Shown here: positions 9,671-18,388 of the stretch, one piece after another | Layout: each line of letters starts with the position of its first letter | How positions within the stretch are numbered: the stretch's first letter is position 1 | Origin: Echinicola soli | GTDB lineage: Bacteria; Bacteroidota; Bacteroidia; Cytophagales; Cyclobacteriaceae | DNA: 64,000 nt | Assembly (NCBI RefSeq): GCF_006575665.1 | Contig: NZ_CP041253.1 | Location: 1,927,501-1,991,500 of the forward strand | Direction of reading: 5' to 3' | The notes under the pieces: model-generated | The model's database searches: none | What the model was told of the DNA's origin: nothing | What the model saw: only the letters and a program-made list of their open reading frames with translations | Translations under genes and position numbers: made by a program

Positions 9671-10387
9671 ATGAAAAGATTATGCTTGATGATCATCACT
9701 GGAGGTGTATTGGCTTCCTGTGGAAGTTCCGGTAATAAAGCAACCACCAGCGAAGCAGTTTCCGAGACAGAAGAGGTGTTGGTAGAAGAAGTTTTTTCCA
9801 AGTCGCTGGACAGTAATAGGTGGAAGGTGGAAATGGATGATCAGCCCAATTCCTCAGTGACCGTGAAGGACGGAAAACTGGTCCTGGACACCAAGGGAGG
9901 TGTGACGGTTTGGCTGAATCAAAAGCTGGAGGGCAATATTGAGATCACCTATAAACGGCAAGTGGTTATGGCGGATGGCACCAATGACCGGTTATCTGAT
10001 CTAAACCAGTTTTGGATGGCTACCGATCCACGGAACGGCAACCTGTTTACGCGAAGTGGCAAGTTCGAAGAGTACGATTCCCTGAGCATGTATTATGTGG
10101 GTTTTGGAGGGAATTATAACGAAACGACCCGTTTTCGCGAATACCAGGGAAATGGTGAAAAAACATTGCTCTTTGACCTCGATGATGAAGATCACCTGCT
10201 AAAGCCGGATCATTGGTATACGATCAAGATCCGAGTGGAAAATGGCCTGGTGAGCTATTGGGTGGACGGAGAGAAATTCTTCGAGTACCAGGATGAGACA
10301 CCACTCACGGAAGGTTATTTTGGCTTCAGGTCTACTTGGTCCAGACATGAGATTGATGATTTGAAGATAATTAGTATTGAGTCTTGA
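9671..10387 (+). CDS. DUF6250-like lipoprotein, concanavalin-type lectin fold
   Basis: A 238-residue lipoprotein (LASCGSSG, Cys about 17). After a Glu-rich linker (residues 30-45) the body reads as a jelly-roll: WKVEMDDQPNSSVTVKDGKL, DLNQFWMATDPRNGNLF, DHWYTIKIRVENGLVSYWVDG and a closing FGFRSTWSRHEIDDLKI. This matches DUF6250/LamG-like proteins found next to exo-rhamnogalacturonan lyases. It may bind or cleave pectin oligomers at the cell surface. I see no established catalytic motif, so function is left open. The next gene is the PL26-type lyase. Confidence 0.7.
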   Translation: MKRLCLMIITGGVLASCGSSGNKATTSEAVSETEEVLVEEVFSKSLDSNRWKVEMDDQPNSSVTVKDGKLVLDTKGGVTVWLNQKLEGNIEITYKRQVVMADGTNDRLSDLNQFWMATDPRNGNLFTRSGKFEEYDSLSMYYVGFGGNYNETTRFREYQGNGEKTLLFDLDDEDHLLKPDHWYTIKIRVENGLVSYWVDGEKFFEYQDETPLTEGYFGFRSTWSRHEIDDLKIISIES

Positions 10388-10875
10388 GATGTGAGACACT
10401 AGATATGAGAAAAAGGAGTAAAGATAAAAGAGTAAAGAAGCATAATGCTAATCGGGATTTGCAATAACCTCAGTTTGATTATAAAACCGTCACTGCGGGC
10501 CTGTCTGGTGTCAAACAGGCCTGTCTGGTGTCAAACAGGCCTGTCTGGAGCCAAGCAGGGCTTAGAGGGCGTGCATCAGAAAAGGGTTCGCAATAGCCTG
10601 TCCCGATACTTTCGGGGACGTTTTTGATGCTGATTATAAGTCGAAACGCAGGTTAATAATATGAGTCAATGCTGAGTATTTTCTCTTCTATTAGATTTAA
10701 TGAATGGTAAATATTCATAAAATATCGATAAAAAATTTGTGTAATTCGTGGACTTCCTTTTCGACTATTTTATCATTGGCGCAATTGTGCACAACTATAT
10801 AATCAATCTTTAAATATACCAATTTTCAAATTCCCAATCTTTCAATATTACAATAAAACCCTTTAACCCATAACG
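10388..10875. repeat. Gene-free spacer with a 3 x 20-bp tandem repeat and a hairpin
   Basis: A 20-bp unit (GGCCTGTCTGGTGTCAAACA) is repeated head to tail at 10498-10517 and 10518-10537, with a diverged third copy at 10538-10557. Around 10596-10620 lies a hairpin of the AGCCTGTCCCGA / TCGGGGAC family seen elsewhere in the window. From 10620 to the next start the DNA is AT-rich and probably carries the promoter of the exo-lyase gene. No ORF here looks coding. Confidence 0.75.
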
Positions 10876-13596
10876 ATGAAAAACTACTCCCTTTCGAGAA
10901 GAAATTTTGTTAAGCAATCTGCCGTGCTTTCTGGTGGACTTTATATGGCTCCACACTTGGCTTCTGCGTTTGAAGATCAAGAAAGCATGCCCCTTGAACC
11001 CGTTGAACTTGCGTGGCTTGAAAACCCTGGCAACGCGCAATTTGGAGGAGTGACGATGGGGGTGCCCTGGCCAAAAGGGCAGTTAAAGCAAAGTGAGTTT
11101 CTACTGACAAATAGTGCTGGAAAACAAATACCTGTCCAAAGCTGGCCATTGGCTTTCTGGCCGGATGGCTCTATCAAGTGGGCCGGGCATGCCATTCCCC
11201 AAGCGGATGAAATGGGCAGTGATTGGAAACTGATGCCAGGAAAGGGTATAAGGCCCAGTAAGGAAGTAAAGGTGGAAGAAACGGCTGATATGATCAAAAT
11301 CGACACAGGAATAATGCAGTGTCAGATCGATAAAAAAGGCCCAAACCTGCTGAAAAGTATCCGGAGAAATGGCCGGGAAGGCCTCAAAAATGGCCGCCTG
11401 GTATTGATGAAGCAAGATGGGATTTTGGGAGAAAAGGCAAGCATCAGCACTTCACTTTTTGAAGGTGAAATCTACCAGGTGACCGTAGAGCAAAATGGAC
11501 CAGTAAGAGCAGTGGTTAAGTTGGAAGGGAAGCATGCAGCTCCGGGTGAGGACGCCTGGCTGCCATTTGTAATCCGGTTTTACTTTTATGCCGGAGGGGC
11601 ATCCATTCGCACCATGCACACCATTGTATTTGACGGTGAGGAGGAAAAGGATTTTATCAAAGGCCTGGGGCTACGTTTTGATGTGCCCATGGAGGATGAA
11701 TTATATGATCGTCATATCCGGTTTGCGGGAAAAGGAGAAGGGGTTTTTGGCGAAGCTGTCCGCGGACTGACCGGACTGCGGAGAGATGCAGGAGAAGCAG
11801 TCAGGGAAGCGCAGGTCCAAGGGAAAAAGACTCCTCCCCAATCGACATTTCCGGAGAGTGTCCGTTCCCGCTTGCATTATATTCCTGCCTTTGGAGATTA
11901 TACCCTGTCACAAACCAGTTCGGATGCTTTTGCCATTAGAAAACGGACAGCATCAGGTCATGCTTGGCTGAAATCGGGCTTTGGCGACCGCAGCAGGGGA
12001 ACGGGCTATGTCGGTGGCCCCGCAGGCGGAGTGGCTTTTGGTATCCGAAACTTTTGGCAGAGCTATCCTGCCCAGCTCGACATCAGAAATGCCCAAACAG
12101 AAAATGTCGAAGTGACCATGTGGCTTTGGGCGCCGGATGCACCGGCCATGGATTTGCGCTTTTACCATGATGGCATGGGCCAAGATACCTACGAGAAGCA
12201 GCTGGATGCGCTGAACATTACCTATGAAGATTATGAGCCCGGATTTGGTACGGCTAAAGGCGTGGCCAGAACGAGCGAAATGCAACTTTGGGTAATGGAG
12301 AAAACGCCAAGCCATGAAGCATTCAACGCCTTGGCCAATGGGGTGGAAACCCCACCACAACTGGTAGCATCGCCTGAATATCTCCATCAGATGGGTGTTT
12401 TTGGTAAGATATGGGATCTGCCAGATCAAAGCTCAACGAAGAAAGCAAAGATTGAAGAATACCTCAATGATTACTTTGAATTTTATAAGGGTCAGGTAGA
12501 TGATCACCGATGGTATGGCTTCTGGGATTATGGTGATGTGATGCACAGCTATGATTATGACCGCCACACCTGGCGCTATGATGTGGGCGGATTTGCCTGG
12601 GACAATTCGGAGCTTTCGACCGATCTTTGGCTTTGGTATTATTTTTTGAGAACAGGCAGGTCGGATGTATTTCGAATGGCAGAAGCCATGACCCGGCACA
12701 CCGGAGAAGTGGACGTGCATCATTTGGGCAAGTTTGCACCACTGGGAAGCCGGCATAATGTGATGCACTGGGGTTGTAGTGCCAAGCAGCTTCGGATTTC
12801 CACAGCCGCCAATAGGCGTTTTTACTACTACCTCACGGCCGATGAGCGTGTAGGAGACCTGATGAAGGAGCAAATCAATGCCGTGGCCACACTCAAGGAG
12901 ATCCCGCCTACCAGAAAAGTAAGCAGCAAATCCTTGTGGGAAACCGATGATGATCCCAACCATGTTTACGCCGGATTTGGCACGGATTACAGTGCGATTG
13001 CGGCTGCTTGGCTTACGGAGTGGGAGCGTACAGGCGATGATAAGATTAAAACGAAGCTTATGAACAGCATGCGTACCATCGCGGCACAGCCAAAAGGCTT
13101 CTTTACGGGTGGTAGCCGCTTGGATTTGCGTACGGGTAAATTTGAGATACAAGACCGACAGCGGGCAACAGCATCGCATTTGAGTGCTGTTTTTGGCTTA
13201 ATGGAAATTTGTGCCGAGTTGGTCGAAAATATTGATATGCCAGCCTTCAAGACCGCTTGGCTACAATATTGTGAGCTGTACAATGCCTCTGGTGAGGAGC
13301 AGGAGAAGGTGCTGGGCAACAGCCTCGGGGGACTTAACCTTGGACAGGGACACAGTCGTCTCACCGCTTATGCTGCCCAGCAAAAGAATGATGCCCAGCT
13401 GGCCGCAAGGGCCTGGAGGGAGTTTTTTGGCGGTGCTGCTGGATATCGTTTTGAGAAACCCGAAATATATCAGGTCGAAGGTGCGGAAATACTCCATCCC
13501 GTGGAAGAAGGCCACATCTCTACCAATGCCACCGCTCAATGGGGACTGGCTGCAATCCAGTGTTTAGGGTTGGTAGGAAGTTATTTGGAGGAGTAG
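10876..13596 (+). CDS. Tat-exported exo-rhamnogalacturonan lyase family protein (PcRGLX/YetA-like, PL26-type)
   Basis: This 906-residue protein starts with a twin-arginine signal (SRRNFVKQSA, residues 7-16), so it is likely folded in the cytoplasm and exported by Tat. A RIFT-barrel-like N-terminal domain follows (LENPGNAQFGGVTMGVPWPKG; WPDGSIKWAGHAI). Then come a beta-sandwich (about 150-400) and a C-terminal alpha/alpha-toroid with YGFWDYGDVMHSYDYDRHTWRYD and TRHTGEVDVHH. These features match the PcRGLX/YetA family, whose founder is an exolytic RG-I lyase. With the PL11 enzyme it would take RG-I chains down to unsaturated disaccharides. Activity is inferred from family, not shown. Confidence 0.85.
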   Translation: MKNYSLSRRNFVKQSAVLSGGLYMAPHLASAFEDQESMPLEPVELAWLENPGNAQFGGVTMGVPWPKGQLKQSEFLLTNSAGKQIPVQSWPLAFWPDGSIKWAGHAIPQADEMGSDWKLMPGKGIRPSKEVKVEETADMIKIDTGIMQCQIDKKGPNLLKSIRRNGREGLKNGRLVLMKQDGILGEKASISTSLFEGEIYQVTVEQNGPVRAVVKLEGKHAAPGEDAWLPFVIRFYFYAGGASIRTMHTIVFDGEEEKDFIKGLGLRFDVPMEDELYDRHIRFAGKGEGVFGEAVRGLTGLRRDAGEAVREAQVQGKKTPPQSTFPESVRSRLHYIPAFGDYTLSQTSSDAFAIRKRTASGHAWLKSGFGDRSRGTGYVGGPAGGVAFGIRNFWQSYPAQLDIRNAQTENVEVTMWLWAPDAPAMDLRFYHDGMGQDTYEKQLDALNITYEDYEPGFGTAKGVARTSEMQLWVMEKTPSHEAFNALANGVETPPQLVASPEYLHQMGVFGKIWDLPDQSSTKKAKIEEYLNDYFEFYKGQVDDHRWYGFWDYGDVMHSYDYDRHTWRYDVGGFAWDNSELSTDLWLWYYFLRTGRSDVFRMAEAMTRHTGEVDVHHLGKFAPLGSRHNVMHWGCSAKQLRISTAANRRFYYYLTADERVGDLMKEQINAVATLKEIPPTRKVSSKSLWETDDDPNHVYAGFGTDYSAIAAAWLTEWERTGDDKIKTKLMNSMRTIAAQPKGFFTGGSRLDLRTGKFEIQDRQRATASHLSAVFGLMEICAELVENIDMPAFKTAWLQYCELYNASGEEQEKVLGNSLGGLNLGQGHSRLTAYAAQQKNDAQLAARAWREFFGGAAGYRFEKPEIYQVEGAEILHPVEEGHISTNATAQWGLAAIQCLGLVGSYLEE

Positions 13597-13654
13597 GAGG
13601 TTGGAAGGTGAGAACGTTTGAAATGTTTAAAAAGGTTGGTTGGATTATTAAGGC

Positions 13655-13690
13655 AGGTCAGGTCCAAGTCCAGAGAGATGGACCTGACCT
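13655..13690 (+). terminator. Hairpin, 12-bp perfect stem
   Basis: AGGTCAGGTCCA (13655-13666) pairs perfectly with TGGACCTGACCT (13679-13690) across a 12-base loop. It lies 59 bases after the exo-lyase stop. No T-run follows, so it may stabilise the mRNA end or be a repeat rather than a classical terminator. Confidence 0.5.
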
Positions 13691-13875
13691 TGTCCGTTGT
13701 CTCCAGCTTTATCGGGAGCCATAACTGTCCAGTGCAGCCTTACTAAATACCACATACTGCATTGTACTTCATGACTCGTACTGCCTTGTTAAACCCCACC
13801 CTCACAGCAGCATACAGTTATTTGTGCATAAATCCTTAGTTTTCGCTGAATTTCATCAAAAACAATAGACCGACC

Positions 13876-15192
13876 ATGCGTAGTTTACTCTTTTTGGCAG
13901 CATCTCTTTTATTATTTACAAACCTGACAGCCCAGACCTACAGATTTGATTTTGGCAATGGTCCGGTGGCTAATGGCTATGAACAGGTGCTCCCCGATAT
14001 GAAGTACAACGCGGAAAGAGGTTTCGGCTTTTTGGAGGGCAGACAGCCAGAGTCGGTGGACAGAAAAGGAAGTGCGCTTAGAGGAGATCTGATCTCCAGC
14101 GATGAACCATTCTTCTTTACCGTAGATGTACCAGAGGGCAATTATGATGTAGAGGTGATTTTGGGGGATAAGGAGGGGACTTCATCCACGACCATTCGTG
14201 TGGAGAATCGCCGATTGATGCTAGAAAAGACAGATACCAAAATAGGAGAACAGGTAAAAGAGCTGTTTTCGGTGCATGTTCGGTATCCTGAAATTGCCGG
14301 TACCGATAAAAAAGTCAAGCTAAAGTCACGCGAACTGGCCTATTTTCATTGGGACCACCAGCTGACCATTGAATTCAACGGAGATGCGCCCAAAGTGGCT
14401 GCTGTCAAAATTAAGCCCAACACCAAAGCATCAACTGTTTTTTTGGCCGGAAACAGCACCGTAGTGGATCAGGCGAACGAACCCTGGGCGGCATGGGGAC
14501 AGATGTTCCCGGCCTTTTTTAAACCGGGCAAGGTGGTGATTGCGAACCACGCCGAATCAGGTGAGACGCTAAAGGCCTTTAAAGGGGCGAGAAGATTGGA
14601 GAATGTGCTCAGCTTGATGAAGCCGGGGGATTACCTGTTTATCGAATTTGCCCATAACGACCAGAAGCCGGGTGGCAGTCACGTGGAGCCTTTTACATCC
14701 TATCAGGAAATGATTCGTGAATATGCTGCGGCCGCTAGGGCAAAGGGGGGCATTCCTGTTTTGGTAACCTCGATGCATAGAAGAAGATTTGACGAGAATG
14801 GAAGGATCATCAATACACTTGATGACTATCCCGAAGCCATGCGGCAGTTGGCCAAAGAAGATGGTATGGCTTTGATCGACCTGAATGCCATGAGCAAGAC
14901 CCTGTACGAAGCCTGGGGAGTGGAAGCCTCCAAAAAAGCCTTTGTGCATTTTCCGGCAGGGACTTTTGAAGGGCAGACGGAAGATTTTGCCGACAATACC
15001 CACTTCAGCACTTATGGCGCTTACCAACTGGCCAGCTGTGTAGTGGAAGGACTGAAGCAAACTGATCTAAAGCTGAAAAATTACCTTAGAAAAGATGCCC
15101 CATCCTATGATCCGTCCAATCCACCGACCTTCGAGGATTTTTACTGGCCACTAAGTCCAAAGGTATCGGTAATCAAGCCAGACGGCAATTGA
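13876..15192 (+). CDS. Rhamnogalacturonan acetylesterase, CE12 (SGNH hydrolase)
   Basis: A 438-residue secreted esterase (signal to about residue 20, LTAQ) that should remove acetyl groups from galacturonate in RG-I. An N-terminal galactose-binding-like beta domain (21-185) is followed by the SGNH core. Ser194 lies in AGNST, a conserved AESGET block is at 225-231, Asn261 is in the HND block (260-262), and Asp373/His376 are in ADNTHFS. All catalytic elements are present. Its placement between the exo-lyase and the arabinofuranosidase fits concerted RG-I breakdown in the periplasm or at the surface. Confidence 0.92.
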   Translation: MRSLLFLAASLLLFTNLTAQTYRFDFGNGPVANGYEQVLPDMKYNAERGFGFLEGRQPESVDRKGSALRGDLISSDEPFFFTVDVPEGNYDVEVILGDKEGTSSTTIRVENRRLMLEKTDTKIGEQVKELFSVHVRYPEIAGTDKKVKLKSRELAYFHWDHQLTIEFNGDAPKVAAVKIKPNTKASTVFLAGNSTVVDQANEPWAAWGQMFPAFFKPGKVVIANHAESGETLKAFKGARRLENVLSLMKPGDYLFIEFAHNDQKPGGSHVEPFTSYQEMIREYAAAARAKGGIPVLVTSMHRRRFDENGRIINTLDDYPEAMRQLAKEDGMALIDLNAMSKTLYEAWGVEASKKAFVHFPAGTFEGQTEDFADNTHFSTYGAYQLASCVVEGLKQTDLKLKNYLRKDAPSYDPSNPPTFEDFYWPLSPKVSVIKPDGN

Positions 15193-15655
15193 GTGGCAAG
15201 ATGTAAGTATCAAGTAGTGAGATATGAGATGTGAGACAATTTGTCCCTCCCCTTGCAGGGGAAGTTAGGTGGGGTAGATTGGAGCAGACAAGCACAATTC
15301 GTCATGTTTGGTCACAGCTCTCGTTATAGCAAAAATGAGCAAAAGTCCGGAAGAGCTTGAAAGAAATTGGTCTAAAATTCCATCTGGGGATGGACCAGTT
15401 ATTACTATGTTTGACAATGAAATCTAATAATTCATCCGGTCAACTATAATCAGGGATGTACAAGAGATAAATTGTTCCTCCCCCGCCGCAGCGGGGAGGA
15501 ACATAAGTGGATTCTGTCACAAGTCTATCATCTAAAATTTCACATCTATTTTAAGTGTACAAAAAACATTTAATTATTTTTTCTTATATTGAGCTCTATT
15601 AGTCTCAAGTAGAGGCAGCAGATTTTAAATTTAGATCTAATTATAACCTAAACCC
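15193..15655. repeat. Gene-free spacer with repeat elements and a 30-codon ORF
   Basis: Directly after the CE12 stop is a copy of the post-stop element (GTAAGTATCAAGTAGTGAGA, then ATGTGAGAC). A GC-rich element follows (CTCCCCTTGCAGGGG, then GTTAGGTGGGGT), with a second GC-rich piece near 15480-15500. A 30-codon frame at 15335-15427 (MSKSPEELERNWSKIPSGDG...) has a coding-like composition but no recognisable family; it may be a gene remnant. The last 100 bases are AT-rich and likely hold the GH51 promoter. Confidence 0.6.
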
Positions 15656-17635
15656 ATGAACAAATTTAAACCCCTGATGCTTGGGATGGCCATGTCATTA
15701 TTGCCATTCGTTACCCAGGCTCAAAATGAACCTACCGTTTTAGAGGTAAACCTCAATGAAAAGACTGCTGATATTTCCCCGGACATGTGGGGACTGTTTT
15801 TTGAGGATATCAACTTTGCCGCTGATGGTGGCCTTTATGCCGAAATGATCAAAAACTACTCCTTTGAGTTTGAGAATCCCATGATGGGCTGGAGAAGAGT
15901 GGAAGATCAAGGTGCCAAAGGCTATGTATTTAACCGCAATCACGATGCTGAAGGAGCCAACGATAAATACCTGCGCATGCAGCGGCTAAACAGTGAAGGA
16001 AACTTCGGGATGCACAATGAAGGCTTCCGTGGCATGGCAGTGAAAGAAGGTTTGCAATATACACTTACCTTTATTGCCAAAGTGGCCAAAGGGGAAAACC
16101 TAAAAGTGACAGCCAAATTTTTGGATAAAGAAGAGTTGATCGGAAAAGGCTCCGTCAGTGGATTTACCGATGAGTGGGCCGAATATGAAATTGTGGTGAC
16201 AGCGGACAAAACGCTGGATGGTGTGAACTTTCAGTTTTTGTTGGAAGGTGAGGGGGAGCTGGATGTGGACATGATCAGTATGTTTCCCGAAGACACCTGG
16301 AAGGGCCGAAAGAGAGGCTTGAGAAAAGACCTGGTACAGCTATTGGCAGATATGAATCCTGGTTTTTTACGTTTTCCGGGAGGATGTATCGTAGAAGGTT
16401 TTGACCTGGAAAACCGCTACCAGTGGAAGAAGACCATCGGCGAGATGGAAGACCGGGAAGTGATGAAAAACCGTTGGAATATCGAGTTTGCCCACCGTAC
16501 CACACCGGATTATTATCAGTCTTTTGGTATCGGGTTTTTTGAATATTTTCAACTTTCAGAAGATATCGGAGCAGAGCCTCTTCCTATCCTAAGCTGCGGA
16601 TTGGCTTGCCAATTTAATACCGGGGAACAAGTACCGATCGGTGCCCTTGACCAATATGTTAATGACGCTCTGGACTTGATTGAATTTGCCAATGGCCCGG
16701 TGGATAGTAAGTGGGGAGCCAAAAGAGCTGAAATGGGACATCCTGAGCCATTTGATCTGAAATATATAGGGGTAGGAAACGAAAACTGGGGACCGCAGTA
16801 CATCGAAAGGGCCAAGGTGTTTGAAAAAGCCATCCAAGCGGCCTATCCGGAAATAACGATCGTGTCTACCTCAGGTCCTTTCCCAGATGGGCGTGAATTT
16901 GAATACTTATGGGGAGAACTGAAAAAAATGGATGCCGAATTGGTGGATGAACACTACTATAGGCCACCATCCTGGTTCCGCGAAAATGCCAGAAGATACG
17001 ATGATTATGACCGTAACGGCCCGAAAGTCTTTGCCGGTGAATATGCTGCGCACAGTACCACGGTAAGCGAAGACTTTAAGCGCAATAACTGGGAAGCTGC
17101 TTTGTCGGAAGCGGCCTTCATGACTGGACTGGAGCGAAATGCCGACATTGTACGCTTGGCCTCCTATGCACCGCTTTTCGCCCATGTGGACGGCTGGCAG
17201 TGGAATCCGGATATGATCTGGTTTGATAATTTACGTTCTTATGGAACGACCAACTATCACGTTCAAAAGCTGTTCTCTACCAATCCAGGAACAGCAGTGG
17301 TGTCCATCACCGCGGATGGTAAGAGCTTGGCAGGAGAAGGCAGTCTGTATGCTTCCGCTACAATCGACGAAAGCACCAATGAATTGATCTTTAAAGTGGT
17401 CAATACTTCTCCTGAAGCTAAAAAAATCACCATTGAGCTGGATGGAAAATACAAAGGCAATGGAGAAGGAAGCCTTCTGGAAATGGCCAATGATGATCTG
17501 GAAGCCTATAATTCCCTGGATAATCCAATGGCTGTCAGCCCAAAAACAAAGGCATTCGAAGTCACCAAGAAAACCATCGAACTGGAACTCAAAGGCCAGT
17601 CAGTGAACGTCGGAAAAGTGAAATTGGATAAGTAA
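15656..17635 (+). CDS. Alpha-L-arabinofuranosidase, GH51
   Basis: The 659-residue secreted enzyme (signal to about residue 23, VTQAQ) should release arabinose from arabinan or arabinogalactan side chains. The start of the catalytic fold (MWGLFFEDINFAADGGLYAE, 44-63) is followed by an inserted CBM4-like beta-sandwich (about 75-210). The TIM-barrel contains FLRFPGGCIVEG (237-248), the acid/base Glu376 in GNENWG and the nucleophile Glu462 in AGEYAAH. A C-terminal beta-sandwich ends the chain. All catalytic residues are present and length is normal. Confidence 0.93.
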   Translation: MNKFKPLMLGMAMSLLPFVTQAQNEPTVLEVNLNEKTADISPDMWGLFFEDINFAADGGLYAEMIKNYSFEFENPMMGWRRVEDQGAKGYVFNRNHDAEGANDKYLRMQRLNSEGNFGMHNEGFRGMAVKEGLQYTLTFIAKVAKGENLKVTAKFLDKEELIGKGSVSGFTDEWAEYEIVVTADKTLDGVNFQFLLEGEGELDVDMISMFPEDTWKGRKRGLRKDLVQLLADMNPGFLRFPGGCIVEGFDLENRYQWKKTIGEMEDREVMKNRWNIEFAHRTTPDYYQSFGIGFFEYFQLSEDIGAEPLPILSCGLACQFNTGEQVPIGALDQYVNDALDLIEFANGPVDSKWGAKRAEMGHPEPFDLKYIGVGNENWGPQYIERAKVFEKAIQAAYPEITIVSTSGPFPDGREFEYLWGELKKMDAELVDEHYYRPPSWFRENARRYDDYDRNGPKVFAGEYAAHSTTVSEDFKRNNWEAALSEAAFMTGLERNADIVRLASYAPLFAHVDGWQWNPDMIWFDNLRSYGTTNYHVQKLFSTNPGTAVVSITADGKSLAGEGSLYASATIDESTNELIFKVVNTSPEAKKITIELDGKYKGNGEGSLLEMANDDLEAYNSLDNPMAVSPKTKAFEVTKKTIELELKGQSVNVGKVKLDK

Positions 17636-17714
17636 TAATAAGTCCACGGATTTCACTGATTAGCACTGATGTAGAAAAAAAATCAATGTGAATCGATGAA
17701 ATTCGTGGACATTT

Positions 17715-18085
17715 TTAAAGTACAATTCGTTTTACCTCTAATGATCTTTGACCAAAATTAATCAGGAGTCCGAGTTTAAAGCCAGTCACTTTTAAGTAGT
17801 TCAAGACTTGGGCATCATGATCTGAGGACAACTCAGTAAGTGCTTTTATTTCTACGATTATCTTATTAAAGCATACAAAGTCAGCGATGTAGAACTTCGA
17901 TAAAACCGACCCGTTGTGTCGTATTTTTAGAGATTCTTGAGCTTTTAAAGGGATTTTTCTGTTTAGCAATTCTAAATGCAGTGCTTCTTGGTATACAGCT
18001 TCCAAAAACCATTGCCAAGCTCTTTATGTACATCCATAGCAGCTCCTATTATTTCATATGTATTTGATTGGTAAAGTAGTTTCAT
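17715..18085 (-). pseudogene. GxxExxY family protein, frameshifted
   Basis: On the minus strand an ATG at 18085 begins [27 protein letters not shown]. After a run of five T (about 18004-18008, minus-strand sense) the frame is lost. The rest of the family sequence ([14 protein letters not shown]... [16 protein letters not shown]) continues in the -1 frame to 17715. One extra T would restore an about 123-residue GxxExxY protein with its PDDEXK-like core ([18 protein letters not shown]). The choices are inactivating indel, homopolymer sequencing error or recoding. It is a lone opposite-strand gene inserted between two pectin genes. The function of this widespread family is uncertain. Confidence 0.8.
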
Positions 18086-18388
18086 CTATTCACTTAATTA
18101 AGTCTTGTGAAAAATTATCACATCTAAAAATATAAAAAATATGCAAATACGGGTAACCAGTGGATTTCGACTTGCATTGATGAGCAGTTTCAGTTACTTG
18201 ATAGACCTTCCTGTGTGACATTACTAATTACCAAGCACAAGCTTTCCGTGCCAATACATCCGTGTAATCCGTGGACTTTGACGGGAAGGTACAGGATAGC
18301 AGCTTGTCCCGTTCTATCTAACTTGTTCGTGATACTGGGGATCCCCAGTGGTTTTTGTTGGACAAGTAACCCAAAATTAATACATATC
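18086..18388. other. Spacer with a 16-bp perfect palindrome upstream of the sialidase-like gene
   Basis: The 5' flank of the minus-strand gene and the leader of the + strand lipoprotein share this stretch. At 18334-18349 ACTGGGGATCCCCAGT is a perfect palindrome ending 39 bases before the downstream ATG. It could be an operator or a cruciform. A fragment resembling the repeat CCGTGTAATCCGTGGAC lies near 18259-18275. Confidence 0.45.

Noticed and set aside
10498..10557. Possible CRISPR repeats
   Set aside because: Units abut directly with no spacers and only three copies; no cas genes are present.
12433..13179. 248-codon minus-strand frame inside the exo-lyase gene
   Set aside because: Fully embedded in a well-supported gene on the other strand.
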